Shown: piece after piece, positions 1 to 7,316 of the stretch
Layout: each line of letters begins with the position of its first letter
Numbering within the stretch: position 1 is the stretch's first letter
Origin: an uncultured Atopobiaceae bacterium
GTDB taxonomy: Bacteria; Actinomycetota; Coriobacteriia; Coriobacteriales; Atopobiaceae
NCBI GenBank assembly: GCA_944322145.1
Contig: CALUNW010000002.1
Location: 1-64,000 of the forward strand
Reading direction: 5' to 3'
DNA: 64,000 bases
Notes under the pieces: generated by a model
What the model was told of the DNA's origin: nothing
Seen by the model: only the letters and a program-made list of their open reading frames with translations
The model's database searches: none
Translations under genes and position numbers: made by a program

Positions 1-70
1 CCCCCGCCGCGCCGCCCCCGCCGCGCCGCCCCCGCCGCGCCGCCCCCGCCCCGCCGCCCCCGCCGCGCCG
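1..70. repeat. GC-only tandem repeat, 14-bp unit
   Basis: About five near-identical copies of CCCCCGCCGCGCCG run from the first base of the window, so the left limit is unknown. No A or T occurs until the final unit. A degenerate version of the same C/G pattern precedes the hairpin repeat near 4890-4915, which suggests that the tract belongs to a larger element that includes the hairpin at 93-166. Confidence 0.85.
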
Positions 71-92
71 AAATTGCCTCTGCGCCCAAATC

Positions 93-166
93 ACGCCGAG
101 TAAGAGTTATTTGCGAGAAGGACCTCGAAATCGGGGTCCTTCTCGCATATTTCTCTTACTCGGCGT
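93..166. repeat. Family A double-hairpin repeat, copy 1
   Basis: The outer arms ACGCCGAGTAAGAG and CTCTTACTCGGCGT pair perfectly. After a short unpaired TTATT/TATTT step, the inner arms TGCGAGAAGGACC and GGTCCTTCTCGCA pair, and a TCGAAATCGG loop closes the structure. There is no T-tract on either side, so it is not a standard terminator. The 30 bp upstream resemble the DNA upstream of copy 4. Confidence 0.9.
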
Positions 167-377
167 CAGGCGGCTGTCGGGTGGCGTGCCGGGGGACGTG
201 CCGGGCGGCATGCCGGGGCCCGGGAGCGACGGCGCTTGCGCGGGTGCGGCAGCTGCCATGAAGGCGCAGTTCCCGCGCGTCTCCGCCCGTTTGTGGAGCC
301 CCCCGTATCGCAACGTTTCAGCGAGTGCTAAGGTTGTCCCGTGACAATGACGCTCATGATTGAAACGGAGGGCGCAC

Positions 378-2132
378 ATGAGGATGAGAAACGCCGCTGT
401 CTCCGCCGCCGGGGCGGCCCTGCTTGCGGCGACGCTTGCGATCTGCCCGGGGGTGGCCGTCGCATCCGAGCTGACGACGGAGCCCGGCGTCAGCTCCGAC
501 GAGGCCGCCATCGTCGAGCTCGAGCAGGGGGACGACGAGGCGGCGCTTCCCGTCCTGGTTGAGGACGTGGTCGAGGAGGCCGCGCCGGACTCCGACATCG
601 CGCCCCTGTTCCGCGACGAAGCTGACGACGCGCCCGCCGACGACGAACCCGCCGACGACGCGCCCGCCGGCGAGACCGACGACCCCGTCGTGGAAGAGCC
701 CGAGGTCGTCTACGACGCCGCCCCGATGCCCGGCGTCGCCGCACCCGGCACCTCCGACCTCGACGTGGAGAGCGCGACCGACGTCGATCTCTATCGCCTC
801 TACAACTCCACCACCGACGAGCACCTCTACACCGTCGACGCGAGCGAGAAGAGCCAGCTGATCGGCTCGGGCTGGACCGACGAGGGCGTCGCCTGGGTCA
901 CGCCCTCCGCCGCGAAGGACGCCGCCTTCGAGCTCTACAACCCGACCACCGGCGACCGCCACTACACGACGGACATGGAGGAGTACGTCCGCCTCGTCCT
1001 CGCCGGCTGGGACCAGGAGGGCCTCGCGTGGTTTGACGACGGCACCAACGACGTCCCCGTCTACCGCCTCTACAACCCCAACGCGACCATGGGGACGCAC
1101 CTGTTCACGACGAGCATGGACGAGCGCCTTCGCCTGGTCTCCGCGGGGTGGTCCTACGAGGGCATCGCCTGCTACGGCGTCGACAACGGCCCCGCTCTTC
1201 CCGCGGGCTCCGCTCCCGACAGCTGGGTCCAGAGCGGCGGGTCCGTCTTCTACGTCCTGAGCGACGGCACCGCGGCGACCGGCTGGCAGACCATCGGGGA
1301 CGTGCGGTACTACTTCGACGGCATGGGCCGCCTGGCGACCGGCCTGCGCGACATCGCGGGGAAGATCTACAGCTTCAACTCCGACGGCACCCTCGTGGTC
1401 GGCTGGCAGGACCGCTCCGGCTACCGCTACTACTTCGACGGCCTCAACGGGCTCAGGCGCGATGGCTGGTTCACCCTGAACGGCAACACCTACTACCTGG
1501 ACACGGTCTCCGGCGCCATGGCGACCGGCATCAGGTGGATCGACGGCGTCATGCGCCCGTTTGCCTCGGACGGCGTCTGCCTCAAGACCGGCTATCAGAC
1601 GAGCTGGGGCAACCTCATGCTCGCCGCGCGCGACGTGACGCTCCCGAGCTACACCGAGGGGTCGTACTGGAGCTACGTCCACCCCTGCGTCATCTCCGCC
1701 AACGCCACGCGCGAGGAGGTCATCGAGGCGTTCATCGACGCGGCTCGCGACTATCAGCGCGCCGGGACCCCCTGGGTCGACAACCACTGCGGCGCGCCCG
1801 GCACTACGATCGACTGCTCCGGCCTCGTCATGGAGGCGCTCTACGCCGTGGGCATGGACCTCACGGGCGCCGCCGGCGGCGACTATAACCCGTACAGCAA
1901 GTACTACTGGAACCACCACTTCGCCAACACCTGGCGCCTCAACAACACATTCCAGCCCATCTCCATCAGCGAGCTCGAGCGCGGCGACATCGTCTACTAC
2001 GAGGGCCACGTCGCGATCTACCTGGGCGACGGGGTCATCCTCGAGTCCACGCCCTACGCGTCCAACGTTCGCGAGTCGAGCATGTACGCGTTCGGCGCCA
2101 TCCTCGGCTGCGCGCGCCCCTTCACCAAGTAA
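378..2132 (+). CDS. Secreted cell-wall protein with DUF5648, wall-binding repeats and NlpC/P60 peptidase
   Basis: A 584-residue exported protein. Residues 1-30 form a signal peptide (hydrophobic AAGAALLAATL, likely cleavage after AVA). An acidic Asp/Pro-rich linker follows (about 35-125). Three DUF5648-type units span about 137-270 (LYRLYN, ELYNPTTGDRHYTT, YRLYNPN). Choline-binding-like aromatic/Gly repeats lie at about 283-410 (GWQTIGDVRYYFDG, GWQDRSGYRYYFDG). A C-terminal NlpC/P60 domain covers about 440-584, with the likely nucleophile Cys480 in DCSGLVMEAL and His544 in GHVAIYLG. NlpC/P60 enzymes cut peptidoglycan stem peptides, so a wall-remodelling role is inferred. The ATG at 378 is chosen because GGAGGG lies about 7 bp upstream; an in-frame TTG at 360 overlaps that site. 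Confidence 0.88.
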   Translation: MRMRNAAVSAAGAALLAATLAICPGVAVASELTTEPGVSSDEAAIVELEQGDDEAALPVLVEDVVEEAAPDSDIAPLFRDEADDAPADDEPADDAPAGETDDPVVEEPEVVYDAAPMPGVAAPGTSDLDVESATDVDLYRLYNSTTDEHLYTVDASEKSQLIGSGWTDEGVAWVTPSAAKDAAFELYNPTTGDRHYTTDMEEYVRLVLAGWDQEGLAWFDDGTNDVPVYRLYNPNATMGTHLFTTSMDERLRLVSAGWSYEGIACYGVDNGPALPAGSAPDSWVQSGGSVFYVLSDGTAATGWQTIGDVRYYFDGMGRLATGLRDIAGKIYSFNSDGTLVVGWQDRSGYRYYFDGLNGLRRDGWFTLNGNTYYLDTVSGAMATGIRWIDGVMRPFASDGVCLKTGYQTSWGNLMLAARDVTLPSYTEGSYWSYVHPCVISANATREEVIEAFIDAARDYQRAGTPWVDNHCGAPGTTIDCSGLVMEALYAVGMDLTGAAGGDYNPYSKYYWNHHFANTWRLNNTFQPISISELERGDIVYYEGHVAIYLGDGVILESTPYASNVRESSMYAFGAILGCARPFTK

Positions 2133-2189
2133 GGAGGCCCGGCCGGGCGCCCTCCGCGCCCGCGACGCCCTCGGCCGCGCCGACCTCGC

Positions 2190-2256
2190 GCTGAGTAAGA
2201 GTTTTTTGCGAGAAGGACCCCGATTTCGAGGTCCTTCTCGCATATTTCTCTTACTC
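2190..2256. repeat. Family A double-hairpin repeat, copy 2 (inverted loop)
   Basis: It has the same arms as copy 1 (GAGTAAGAG / CTCTTACTC and GCGAGAAGGACC / GGTCCTTCTCGC), but the central loop reads CCGATTTCGA, the reverse complement of the loop in copies 1, 3 and 4. It lies between two convergent genes, where it could act as a bidirectional terminator-like structure, though it lacks T-tracts. Confidence 0.88.
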
Positions 2257-2287
2257 GGTACCCTAGCGAGGTCGTGGCAGGTCAGTA

Positions 2288-3343
2288 CTACGCCAGGACC
2301 TCCTCTGTCGCGAGCACGCGCCAGCCTCCGATGCGCTCGAGCTGTGCGTGAACCGTTCTCGTCGCAGGCGGCAGCGCGGGCTCGCGCGTGCGCCGGGGCA
2401 CGCCGTAGCGCTCGAGAAGCGCCCCGAGCCGCGCGGGGTCGCGGGCCGTCTCGTAGTCAAAGCGCACGATCGCCGGCCGCAGCGCCGTGAGGTGCGACTC
2501 GCGCAGCCGCTCGTCCTGCAGCACCCGCACGGCGCTGCGCCCGCCCATGAGCTCGGGCCGCTCGGACTTCTGGTGCCCGTCGAGCTCGCCTATGATGACG
2601 CTGCCGTCCGGAAGCAGCCAGAGAAAGTCCACGCGGAACCACTTGCCGGGCTCCACCGGGTCCTCGATCCACACCTGAAGCTCCGGCGGAGCAAAGCCGA
2701 GCTCGTGCATCACGTGGCGCGCGATCGACTCGCCGCCGCTTTCGGCGCGCCCGTCCGCGAGCGCGGCCACCTCGACTGCTCGTCGCACGTGGCGGCTGCC
2801 CCGATGCGCGGTGCGCAGATAATCGACGACCTGCCGCGCGGACGCCCCGCTCATGCGCATCGCGCGGTCCGCCACCGCCAGGCCGTCCGCCGCCGGGAAC
2901 GTCGACAGACAGTCGAAGACGGTGCGCCAGAGCGAGGTGAGCCGAAGATCGCCCAGCTCGAGCGCTTCGTCATCCTTGAGGTGGCGGCGCGCGATGCCGG
3001 GCGAGGACCTCCCACGCGTGCCCTGCGGCACCGAGACAAATATGTGCGTGAGCAGGTCCCATGTGACTGGCAGGCCATGCGCCACCGCCGCCGAGGCGCC
3101 GCAGAACGTCCAGTCTTCGTGTCTCCGCGCCAGGCCGCGCATGAGCCACAGCGTCCGTTCGGAGGGATTGAGCCCCCTCCAGGTCTCCCGTCGCGCGAAC
3201 AGCCCGGCGATGGGCTCGATGATGGCGCCGTTTCTCCCCCGCATCGCGCGCCTGCACGCGGCGCTCTCGGGGGTGCAGCACCGTCCGTCCTTCTCGGCTC
3301 TACTGAGCTGCTCGTTAATTGCCTCTTCGACTCGCCTGCTCAC
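2288..3343 (-). CDS. Orphan AbiEi-like / DUF559-type nuclease-fold protein
   Basis: A 351-residue protein. The middle (about 60-190) resembles actinobacterial AbiEi-type antitoxin proteins (CGASAAVAHGLPV, VSVPQGTRGR, LTSLWRTVFDCL). The C-terminal third carries a PD-(D/E)XK-like pattern: an ESGGES helix, then FRVDFLWLLPDG, then GELDGHQK, as in DUF559/Vsr-like domains. Function is unknown; related proteins are often annotated as type IV antitoxins, but no toxin gene lies beside it. The GTG at 3343 is preferred because CGGGGGACAAC supplies a ribosome site; a GTG at 3373 would add ten residues. Family A hairpins flank it on both sides (2190-2256 and 3558-3629). Transfer as a unit is possible but unproven. 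Confidence 0.7.
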   Translation of the reverse strand: MSRRVEEAINEQLSRAEKDGRCCTPESAACRRAMRGRNGAIIEPIAGLFARRETWRGLNPSERTLWLMRGLARRHEDWTFCGASAAVAHGLPVTWDLLTHIFVSVPQGTRGRSSPGIARRHLKDDEALELGDLRLTSLWRTVFDCLSTFPAADGLAVADRAMRMSGASARQVVDYLRTAHRGSRHVRRAVEVAALADGRAESGGESIARHVMHELGFAPPELQVWIEDPVEPGKWFRVDFLWLLPDGSVIIGELDGHQKSERPELMGGRSAVRVLQDERLRESHLTALRPAIVRFDYETARDPARLGALLERYGVPRRTREPALPPATRTVHAQLERIGGWRVLATEEVLA

Positions 3344-3749
3344 GTTGTCCCCCGTTCGTCGTCCTGGGGGCACAACGTAGCATCGACATGGTTGCCGCCG
3401 TCTGCGACGCAGCTGACGGTTAGCTGCGGCGGCGGGTGGGGAGGCCGCGCCGCGCGCCGATTGTCGGCGGGTGGCGGCTCATCTGGGGTGAGCGGGCTGC
3501 CGAGGAGCACGTGTGAGCTGAAGCTATCCCCGAGCGCTCTCAGCCGCACTGATTGCGCGCCGAGTAAGAGTTATTTGCGAGAAGGACCTCGAAATCGGGG
3601 TCCTTCTCGCCAAAATCTCTTACTCGGCGACGATCGATCGGCGATTATCGAATGCCGTTCGCCGTCGCCATGCGTTAGGCGAATCCCCGGGCGGGTACAT
3701 CTCCGTCCGTCGGCGCGTTCGCGCCGCAATTCCCAACAGAGGAGGTCCC
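3344..3749. other. Intergenic region between divergent genes
   Basis: It contains family A copy 3 (3558-3629) and about 210 bp of GC-rich DNA with no gene or clear promoter that I can support. The ribosome-binding site of the next gene (GAGGAGG) occupies 3738-3744. Confidence 0.5.
3558..3629. repeat. Family A double-hairpin repeat, copy 3
   Basis: Outer arms CGCCGAGTAAGAG / CTCTTACTCGGCG, inner arms GCGAGAAGGACC / GGTCCTTCTCGC, loop TCGAAATCGG. The inner-to-outer step on the right is CAAAAT instead of ATATTT. It lies between divergent genes, so a terminator role is unlikely at this copy. Confidence 0.9.
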
Positions 3750-4814
3750 ATGCGTGGCTACGGAATGATTGACGTCAACGTCCCCGGCTGGCTGGAGAAG
3801 GACAAGCCGACCATCGGCCCGCTCGACGCCCTGGTCAGGCCCACGGCGGTGGCGCCGTGCTCCAGCGACACCCATGCCATGCACGGCGGCTCGGGCCCGC
3901 GGCAGAACCTCATCCTCGGTCACGAGGCGCTCGGCGAGGTCGTCGAGGTCGGAGAGCTCGTCCGCGACTTCAAGCCCGGGGACCGCGTGGTCGTCCCGTG
4001 CTGCACGCCCGACTGGGAGTCGCCGCAGCTGCAGCGCCGCAACAGCCCCAACGCGCACGACCTCGGCATGATGCAGAGCTTCAAGTTCCTTGGAAGCAAG
4101 GATGGCGTCTTCGCCGAGTTCTTCTCGGTGAACAACGCCGATGCCAACCTCGTCCACATGCCTGATGACGTGTCGGTCGAGGACGCGCTCATGACCGTCG
4201 ACATGATGTCCACGGGCTTCTACGGCGCCGAGCTCGCCGACGTCAAGTTCGGCGACTCCGTCGTGGTGTTTGGCATCGGGCCCGTTGGCCTCATGGCCAT
4301 CGCCGGCGCAGCCCTCATGGGCGCCGGTCGCATCATCGGCATCGGCACGCGTCCCAACTGCGCCGAGCTCGCTCGCGAATACGGGGCCACCGACATCGTG
4401 AGCTACAAGGAGGGCGACGTCGTCGAGCAGATTCTGGCCATGGAGGGCCAGGTCGACGCCTGCATCATCGCCGGCGGAAGCGCCGCGAGCGTCAACCAGG
4501 CGCTTGCGCTGACCCGCCCGGGCGGCACGGTCTCGACCATCAACTTCTACGACGTGACCGACGCGTTCCAGATCCCGACGTACCAGTGGGGCCTCGGCAT
4601 GTCCGACATCTCGCTCAAGTGCGGGTTCTGCCCGGGAGGCGCCTATCGCATCCAACGCCTGCTCAACGTCATCCGTGCGGGCCGCGTGCACCCGGGCAAG
4701 ATGCTCAACTACACCTACGAGGGCTTCGACAAGATCGAGGACGCCTTCAAGGTGATGGACGAGAAGCCGCGTGACCTCATCAAGCCAATCGTTCACATCA
4801 GCTGGGACGACTAG
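3750..4814 (+). CDS. NADP-dependent secondary alcohol dehydrogenase (isopropanol type)
   Basis: A 354-residue medium-chain zinc alcohol dehydrogenase that aligns from memory end to end with the Clostridium beijerinckii / Thermoanaerobacter secondary ADHs: it opens MRGYGMIDVNVPGWLEKDKP and has Cys37 in PCSSD, His58 in ILGHEA, and MMSTGFYGAELADV with the third zinc ligand Asp. The nucleotide fold has GIGPVGLMAIAG, and IGIGTRP with a later Tyr (REYGATD), which in this family marks NADP(H) preference. It interconverts ketones or aldehydes and secondary alcohols, probably as a fermentative redox sink. The start is supported by GAGGAGG 6 bp upstream. It appears monocistronic between two family A hairpins. 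Confidence 0.9.
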   Translation: MRGYGMIDVNVPGWLEKDKPTIGPLDALVRPTAVAPCSSDTHAMHGGSGPRQNLILGHEALGEVVEVGELVRDFKPGDRVVVPCCTPDWESPQLQRRNSPNAHDLGMMQSFKFLGSKDGVFAEFFSVNNADANLVHMPDDVSVEDALMTVDMMSTGFYGAELADVKFGDSVVVFGIGPVGLMAIAGAALMGAGRIIGIGTRPNCAELAREYGATDIVSYKEGDVVEQILAMEGQVDACIIAGGSAASVNQALALTRPGGTVSTINFYDVTDAFQIPTYQWGLGMSDISLKCGFCPGGAYRIQRLLNVIRAGRVHPGKMLNYTYEGFDKIEDAFKVMDEKPRDLIKPIVHISWDD

Positions 4815-4937
4815 CGCCGCTCGGCGCGTTCGCGGATGGCTCACCGCCTGCGATTGCCCCGGCTGCGCCGCTTCCGCGCCGCGCCCCCCGCAGTGCCGCC
4901 CCCGCGCCGCGCCGAGATCACATCTGCGGCCAAATCT

Positions 4938-5009
4938 CGCCGAGTAAGAGTTATTTGCGAGAAAGACCTCGAAATCGGGGTCCTTCTCGCATTTTTCTCT
5001 TACTCAGCG
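4938..5009. repeat. Family A double-hairpin repeat, copy 4
   Basis: Outer arms CGCCGAGTAAGAG / CTCTTACTCAGCG (one change), inner arms with one change (GCGAGAAAGACC / GGTCCTTCTCGC), loop TCGAAATCGG. The left flank (ATCTGCGGCCAAATCTCGC) matches that of copy 1 at most positions, so the repeated unit extends at least 30 bp beyond the hairpin. Confidence 0.88.
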
Positions 5010-5067
5010 CTGCGTGGCGGGCGCCGTGCGGCGCGTGGCGCAGGCGAGAAGAACGCCCCGCCGCACG

Positions 5068-5090
5068 AAAAAGCGGCCCCGAGGGGCCGC
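5068..5090 (-). terminator. Rho-independent terminator of the FmdB gene
   Basis: Read on the minus strand it is GCGGCCCC, a short loop, GGGGCCGC, then TTTTTCG. The stem is perfect and the U-tract immediate. It lies 31 bp after the stop codon. Confidence 0.85.
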
Positions 5091-5121
5091 CGTCACGTCG
5101 TCATGCTGCGCCGAGTCGCGC

Positions 5122-5352
5122 CTAGTCGCAGGCGCCGCAGCTCTCGCACTTCTCGCTCTTGGGCGCGACGCCCTTGCCGCGCTGGTCGGTGTTGTAGAAG
5201 CCCGAGCCCTTGAAGACGATGCCGGACGGGTCGAAGACGCGATCGGCCACGTGCCCGCAGCTGGGGCAGCTGACCGTGGGGTGGGCGCTCATGGGGTGCT
5301 CCACCTCAAACGTGGCTCCGCAGTCCGGGCAGTGATAGTCGTAACGTGCCAT
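5122..5352 (-). CDS. FmdB-family zinc-ribbon protein
   Basis: A 76-residue protein with the FmdB/CxxC_CXXC_SSSS pattern: MARYDYHCPDCG supplies Cys8 and Cys11, and CPSCG supplies Cys29 and Cys32, forming a predicted four-cysteine zinc ribbon. A Cys-rich tail (CESCGACD) ends the protein. The family is widespread and its role is unknown; annotations range from formamidase regulator to nucleic-acid binding. An AGGGGACC ribosome site precedes the ATG. It is monocistronic, with its own terminator. Confidence 0.85.
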   Translation of the reverse strand: MARYDYHCPDCGATFEVEHPMSAHPTVSCPSCGHVADRVFDPSGIVFKGSGFYNTDQRGKGVAPKSEKCESCGACD

Positions 5353-5517
5353 GGTCCCCTCCGATGGTGCTCAAAGCGTATCAATCAAGCCGCAGGATAC
5401 TTTACCCAACGTTAGGGTTCGCAAACGCGGGGATTTTGTCTGCGGACGCGTATATCATCATATCTGCTTGTTGCGGGTCGCCTTGCCGGCCTGCGCCGCG
5501 GAAACGGAAGGGGAGCG

Positions 5518-6876
5518 ATGGAGGTAGCGGGCGCGATCTTTGACTGCGACGGGACGCTGATTGACTCGATGGGCATGTGGGCCCAGGCCTGGGACTGGCT
5601 TGCGGCGCGCCACGGGCACGGCCCGGTCCCGCTCGAGCGCATCGAGTCGCTCTCCCTGCGGGACACCTGTGGCTACTTCCACGACGAGCTGGGCATCCCC
5701 GCGTCGCCCGACGACCTCTACGAGGAGCTCTGCGCCCACGTGCGCGACGCCTACGAGCACGAGGTCGCGCTCATGCCGGGCACCAGCGCGCTGCTCGAGG
5801 AGCTCTATGCGGCGGGCGTGCCGATGATCGTGGCGTCCTCGACGCCAGTGCGCGAGCTCGAGTGCGCCCTTGCCGTCCATGACCTGCGCCGATACTTCCT
5901 CGGCGTGGTGAGCACCGAGGACGTGGGCGGCCGCGACAAGGAGTTCCCCGACGTGTACCTCGAGGCGTGTCGCCGCCTGGGCACGCCGCGGGAGGCCACG
6001 TGGGTCTTCGAGGACGCGCCCTTCGGCGTGCGCACCGCGCGGCGCGCCGGGTTTGCCGTGGTCGGCCTCATGAACGACCACGACGGGCGCCGCGAGGAGG
6101 ACATTCGCCCGTTCTGCGACGTCTTCGCCCACGGCTTCGCCGAGCTGTCGCTGCCGCTGCTGCGCGACTACGAGCGCCCGGCCGCCGCGCACGGGTCGCC
6201 GCTGCGCGCGCTCGTGGTGGCGGGCTCGCCCGAGCCGAGCTCGCCCGAGCTTCTCGCCTCGCTCGCCGACGACGCCGACTACGTCATCTGCGCGGACGGC
6301 GGGGCGGACGCCTGCCGCGCCGCGGGCGTCGCGCCCGACGTCTTCTGCGGCGACTCCGACTCCGCGTCCTCCGGGGCGGCCGCCTGGGCCCGCGCCGCGG
6401 CGCGCACGTGCGTGAGCTTCCCGTCCGAGAAGTACGCCACGGACCTCGCGCTCGCCCTCGACTGCGCCCGGCACGAGGCCTCGCGCCGGGCCCGCCCGCT
6501 CGCCCTCACGCTCACCTGCGCCTCGGGCGGCCGCCCAGACCACGCGCTCGCGGTCGTCGGGCTGCTTGCCGGCTCCGGTGCGGCCGGCGCGCGGATCGTC
6601 GAGGACGGCTACGAGATGCGCATCGTCTCGGCGACGGGGGAGAGCTGCTGGCTGCTGGGCCCGGATGCCGTGGGCGCGACCTTCTCGGCCGTTGCCGTGG
6701 CCCCGGGGACCCGCGTGGACGAGCGGGGCATGCGCTGGGAGCTCGAGGACAAGCCGATGGAGCTTCTCGGCGACCTGGGAATATCCAACGTTGTGACGAG
6801 CCCGGGGGCCGAGGTGGCGTGCCGCGCGGGCGCCGTGGCGGCGTTCCTGCTCCGCACAACAAAAACGCCACAATAA
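5518..6876 (+). CDS. HAD phosphatase fused to thiamine pyrophosphokinase
   Basis: A 452-residue two-domain protein. Residues 1-215 are a HAD subfamily IA phosphatase: nucleophile motif FDCDGTLID with Asp9 and Asp11, motif II VASSTP, a Lys in DKEFPDVY, and an acidic motif FEDAPFG. Residues about 229-445 are a thiamine pyrophosphokinase: ICADGGADACRAAGVAPD, FCGDSDS, SEKYATDLALAL and SGGRPDHALA match the catalytic elements. TPK transfers pyrophosphate from ATP to thiamine to give TPP. The HAD part might remove phosphate from thiamine monophosphate first, which is inference. The ATG at 5518 has AAGGGGA upstream. It is followed by rpmB, which has its own promoter. Confidence 0.85.
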   Translation: MEVAGAIFDCDGTLIDSMGMWAQAWDWLAARHGHGPVPLERIESLSLRDTCGYFHDELGIPASPDDLYEELCAHVRDAYEHEVALMPGTSALLEELYAAGVPMIVASSTPVRELECALAVHDLRRYFLGVVSTEDVGGRDKEFPDVYLEACRRLGTPREATWVFEDAPFGVRTARRAGFAVVGLMNDHDGRREEDIRPFCDVFAHGFAELSLPLLRDYERPAAAHGSPLRALVVAGSPEPSSPELLASLADDADYVICADGGADACRAAGVAPDVFCGDSDSASSGAAAWARAAARTCVSFPSEKYATDLALALDCARHEASRRARPLALTLTCASGGRPDHALAVVGLLAGSGAAGARIVEDGYEMRIVSATGESCWLLGPDAVGATFSAVAVAPGTRVDERGMRWELEDKPMELLGDLGISNVVTSPGAEVACRAGAVAAFLLRTTKTPQ

Positions 6877-6890
6877 GTTGGGGTTTCTTG

Positions 6891-6918
6891 TTGCAGGCCG
6901 CACCGCATGTGCTATAGT
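6891..6918 (+). promoter_or_regulatory. rpmB promoter
   Basis: TTGCAG (6891-6896), a 16-bp spacer, TATAGT (6913-6918), with TGC directly before the -10. It lies 60 bp before the rpmB start codon. Confidence 0.75.
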
Positions 6919-6978
6919 TGGCGAGCTGTGAAAGATGCGGGCGCGAGAAGAGCGCCGCGCCCCCGAGGAGGTACGAGC

Positions 6979-7167
6979 ATGTCCAAGGTCTGTGAGTTCT
7001 GCGGCAAGCACGCCGTTGCCGGTCATTCCATCAGCCACTCCCACCGTGTGGTGAACCGCACGTTCAAGCCCAACATCCAGCGCGTCACCGTCGTGGTCGA
7101 CGGCCACCGCCGCAAGGCCAACGTCTGCTCGCGCTGCCTCAAGTCCGGCAAGATCGCCCGCAGCTAG
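6979..7167 (+). CDS. rpmB: 50S ribosomal protein L28
   Basis: A 62-residue ribosomal protein, the usual length. It begins MSKVCEFCGKHAVAGHSISH and ends with CSRCLKSGKIARS; the CEFC and CSRC pairs make it the zinc-binding form. The ATG at 6979 is preceded by CGAGGAGGT. It has its own promoter and a strong terminator, so it is a single-gene unit; in many bacteria rpmB sits next to the Asp23/recG block, and here the lysine cluster separates them. Confidence 0.97.
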   Translation: MSKVCEFCGKHAVAGHSISHSHRVVNRTFKPNIQRVTVVVDGHRRKANVCSRCLKSGKIARS

Positions 7168-7188
7168 CCTGCGCATCAGAGCACGTCC

Positions 7189-7217
7189 GAGGGAGGTCGA
7201 GAGGCCTCCCTCTTTTT
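7189..7217 (+). terminator. Terminator downstream of rpmB
   Basis: GAGGGAGG pairs perfectly with CCTCCCTC across an 8-bp loop and is followed by TTTTT. Confidence 0.88.
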
Positions 7218-7316
7218 GTGTCGCGAGTAAGGGTCGCTCCCGCCGAGTGACCGCGTCATGCGCCGCTGCGCGGCGGCGACGCGGGTCGAGAATCGAGAAG
7301 AACGCGGGCGCGCGGC

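Larger units (their letters stand above)
1..377. other. Non-coding stretch upstream of the NlpC/P60 gene
   Basis: It holds the GC-only tandem repeat, family A copy 1, and then about 200 bp of ordinary GC-rich DNA. A possible extended -10 (TGC followed by TAAGGT, 326-334) lies about 45 bp before the gene start, without a convincing -35. Short open frames here look like chance frames in GC-rich DNA. Confidence 0.5.
4815..5121. other. Intergenic region between convergent genes
   Basis: It holds family A copy 4 and, on the minus strand, a strong terminator for the FmdB gene. No coding sequence is supported. Confidence 0.6.

Noticed and set aside
93-5009. Integron-style cassette array with attC-like sites
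   Set aside because: The hairpins are bulged and recur between genes, but gene orientations alternate, no integrase is visible, and the arms lack the paired core sites of attC. Kept as a repeat family instead.
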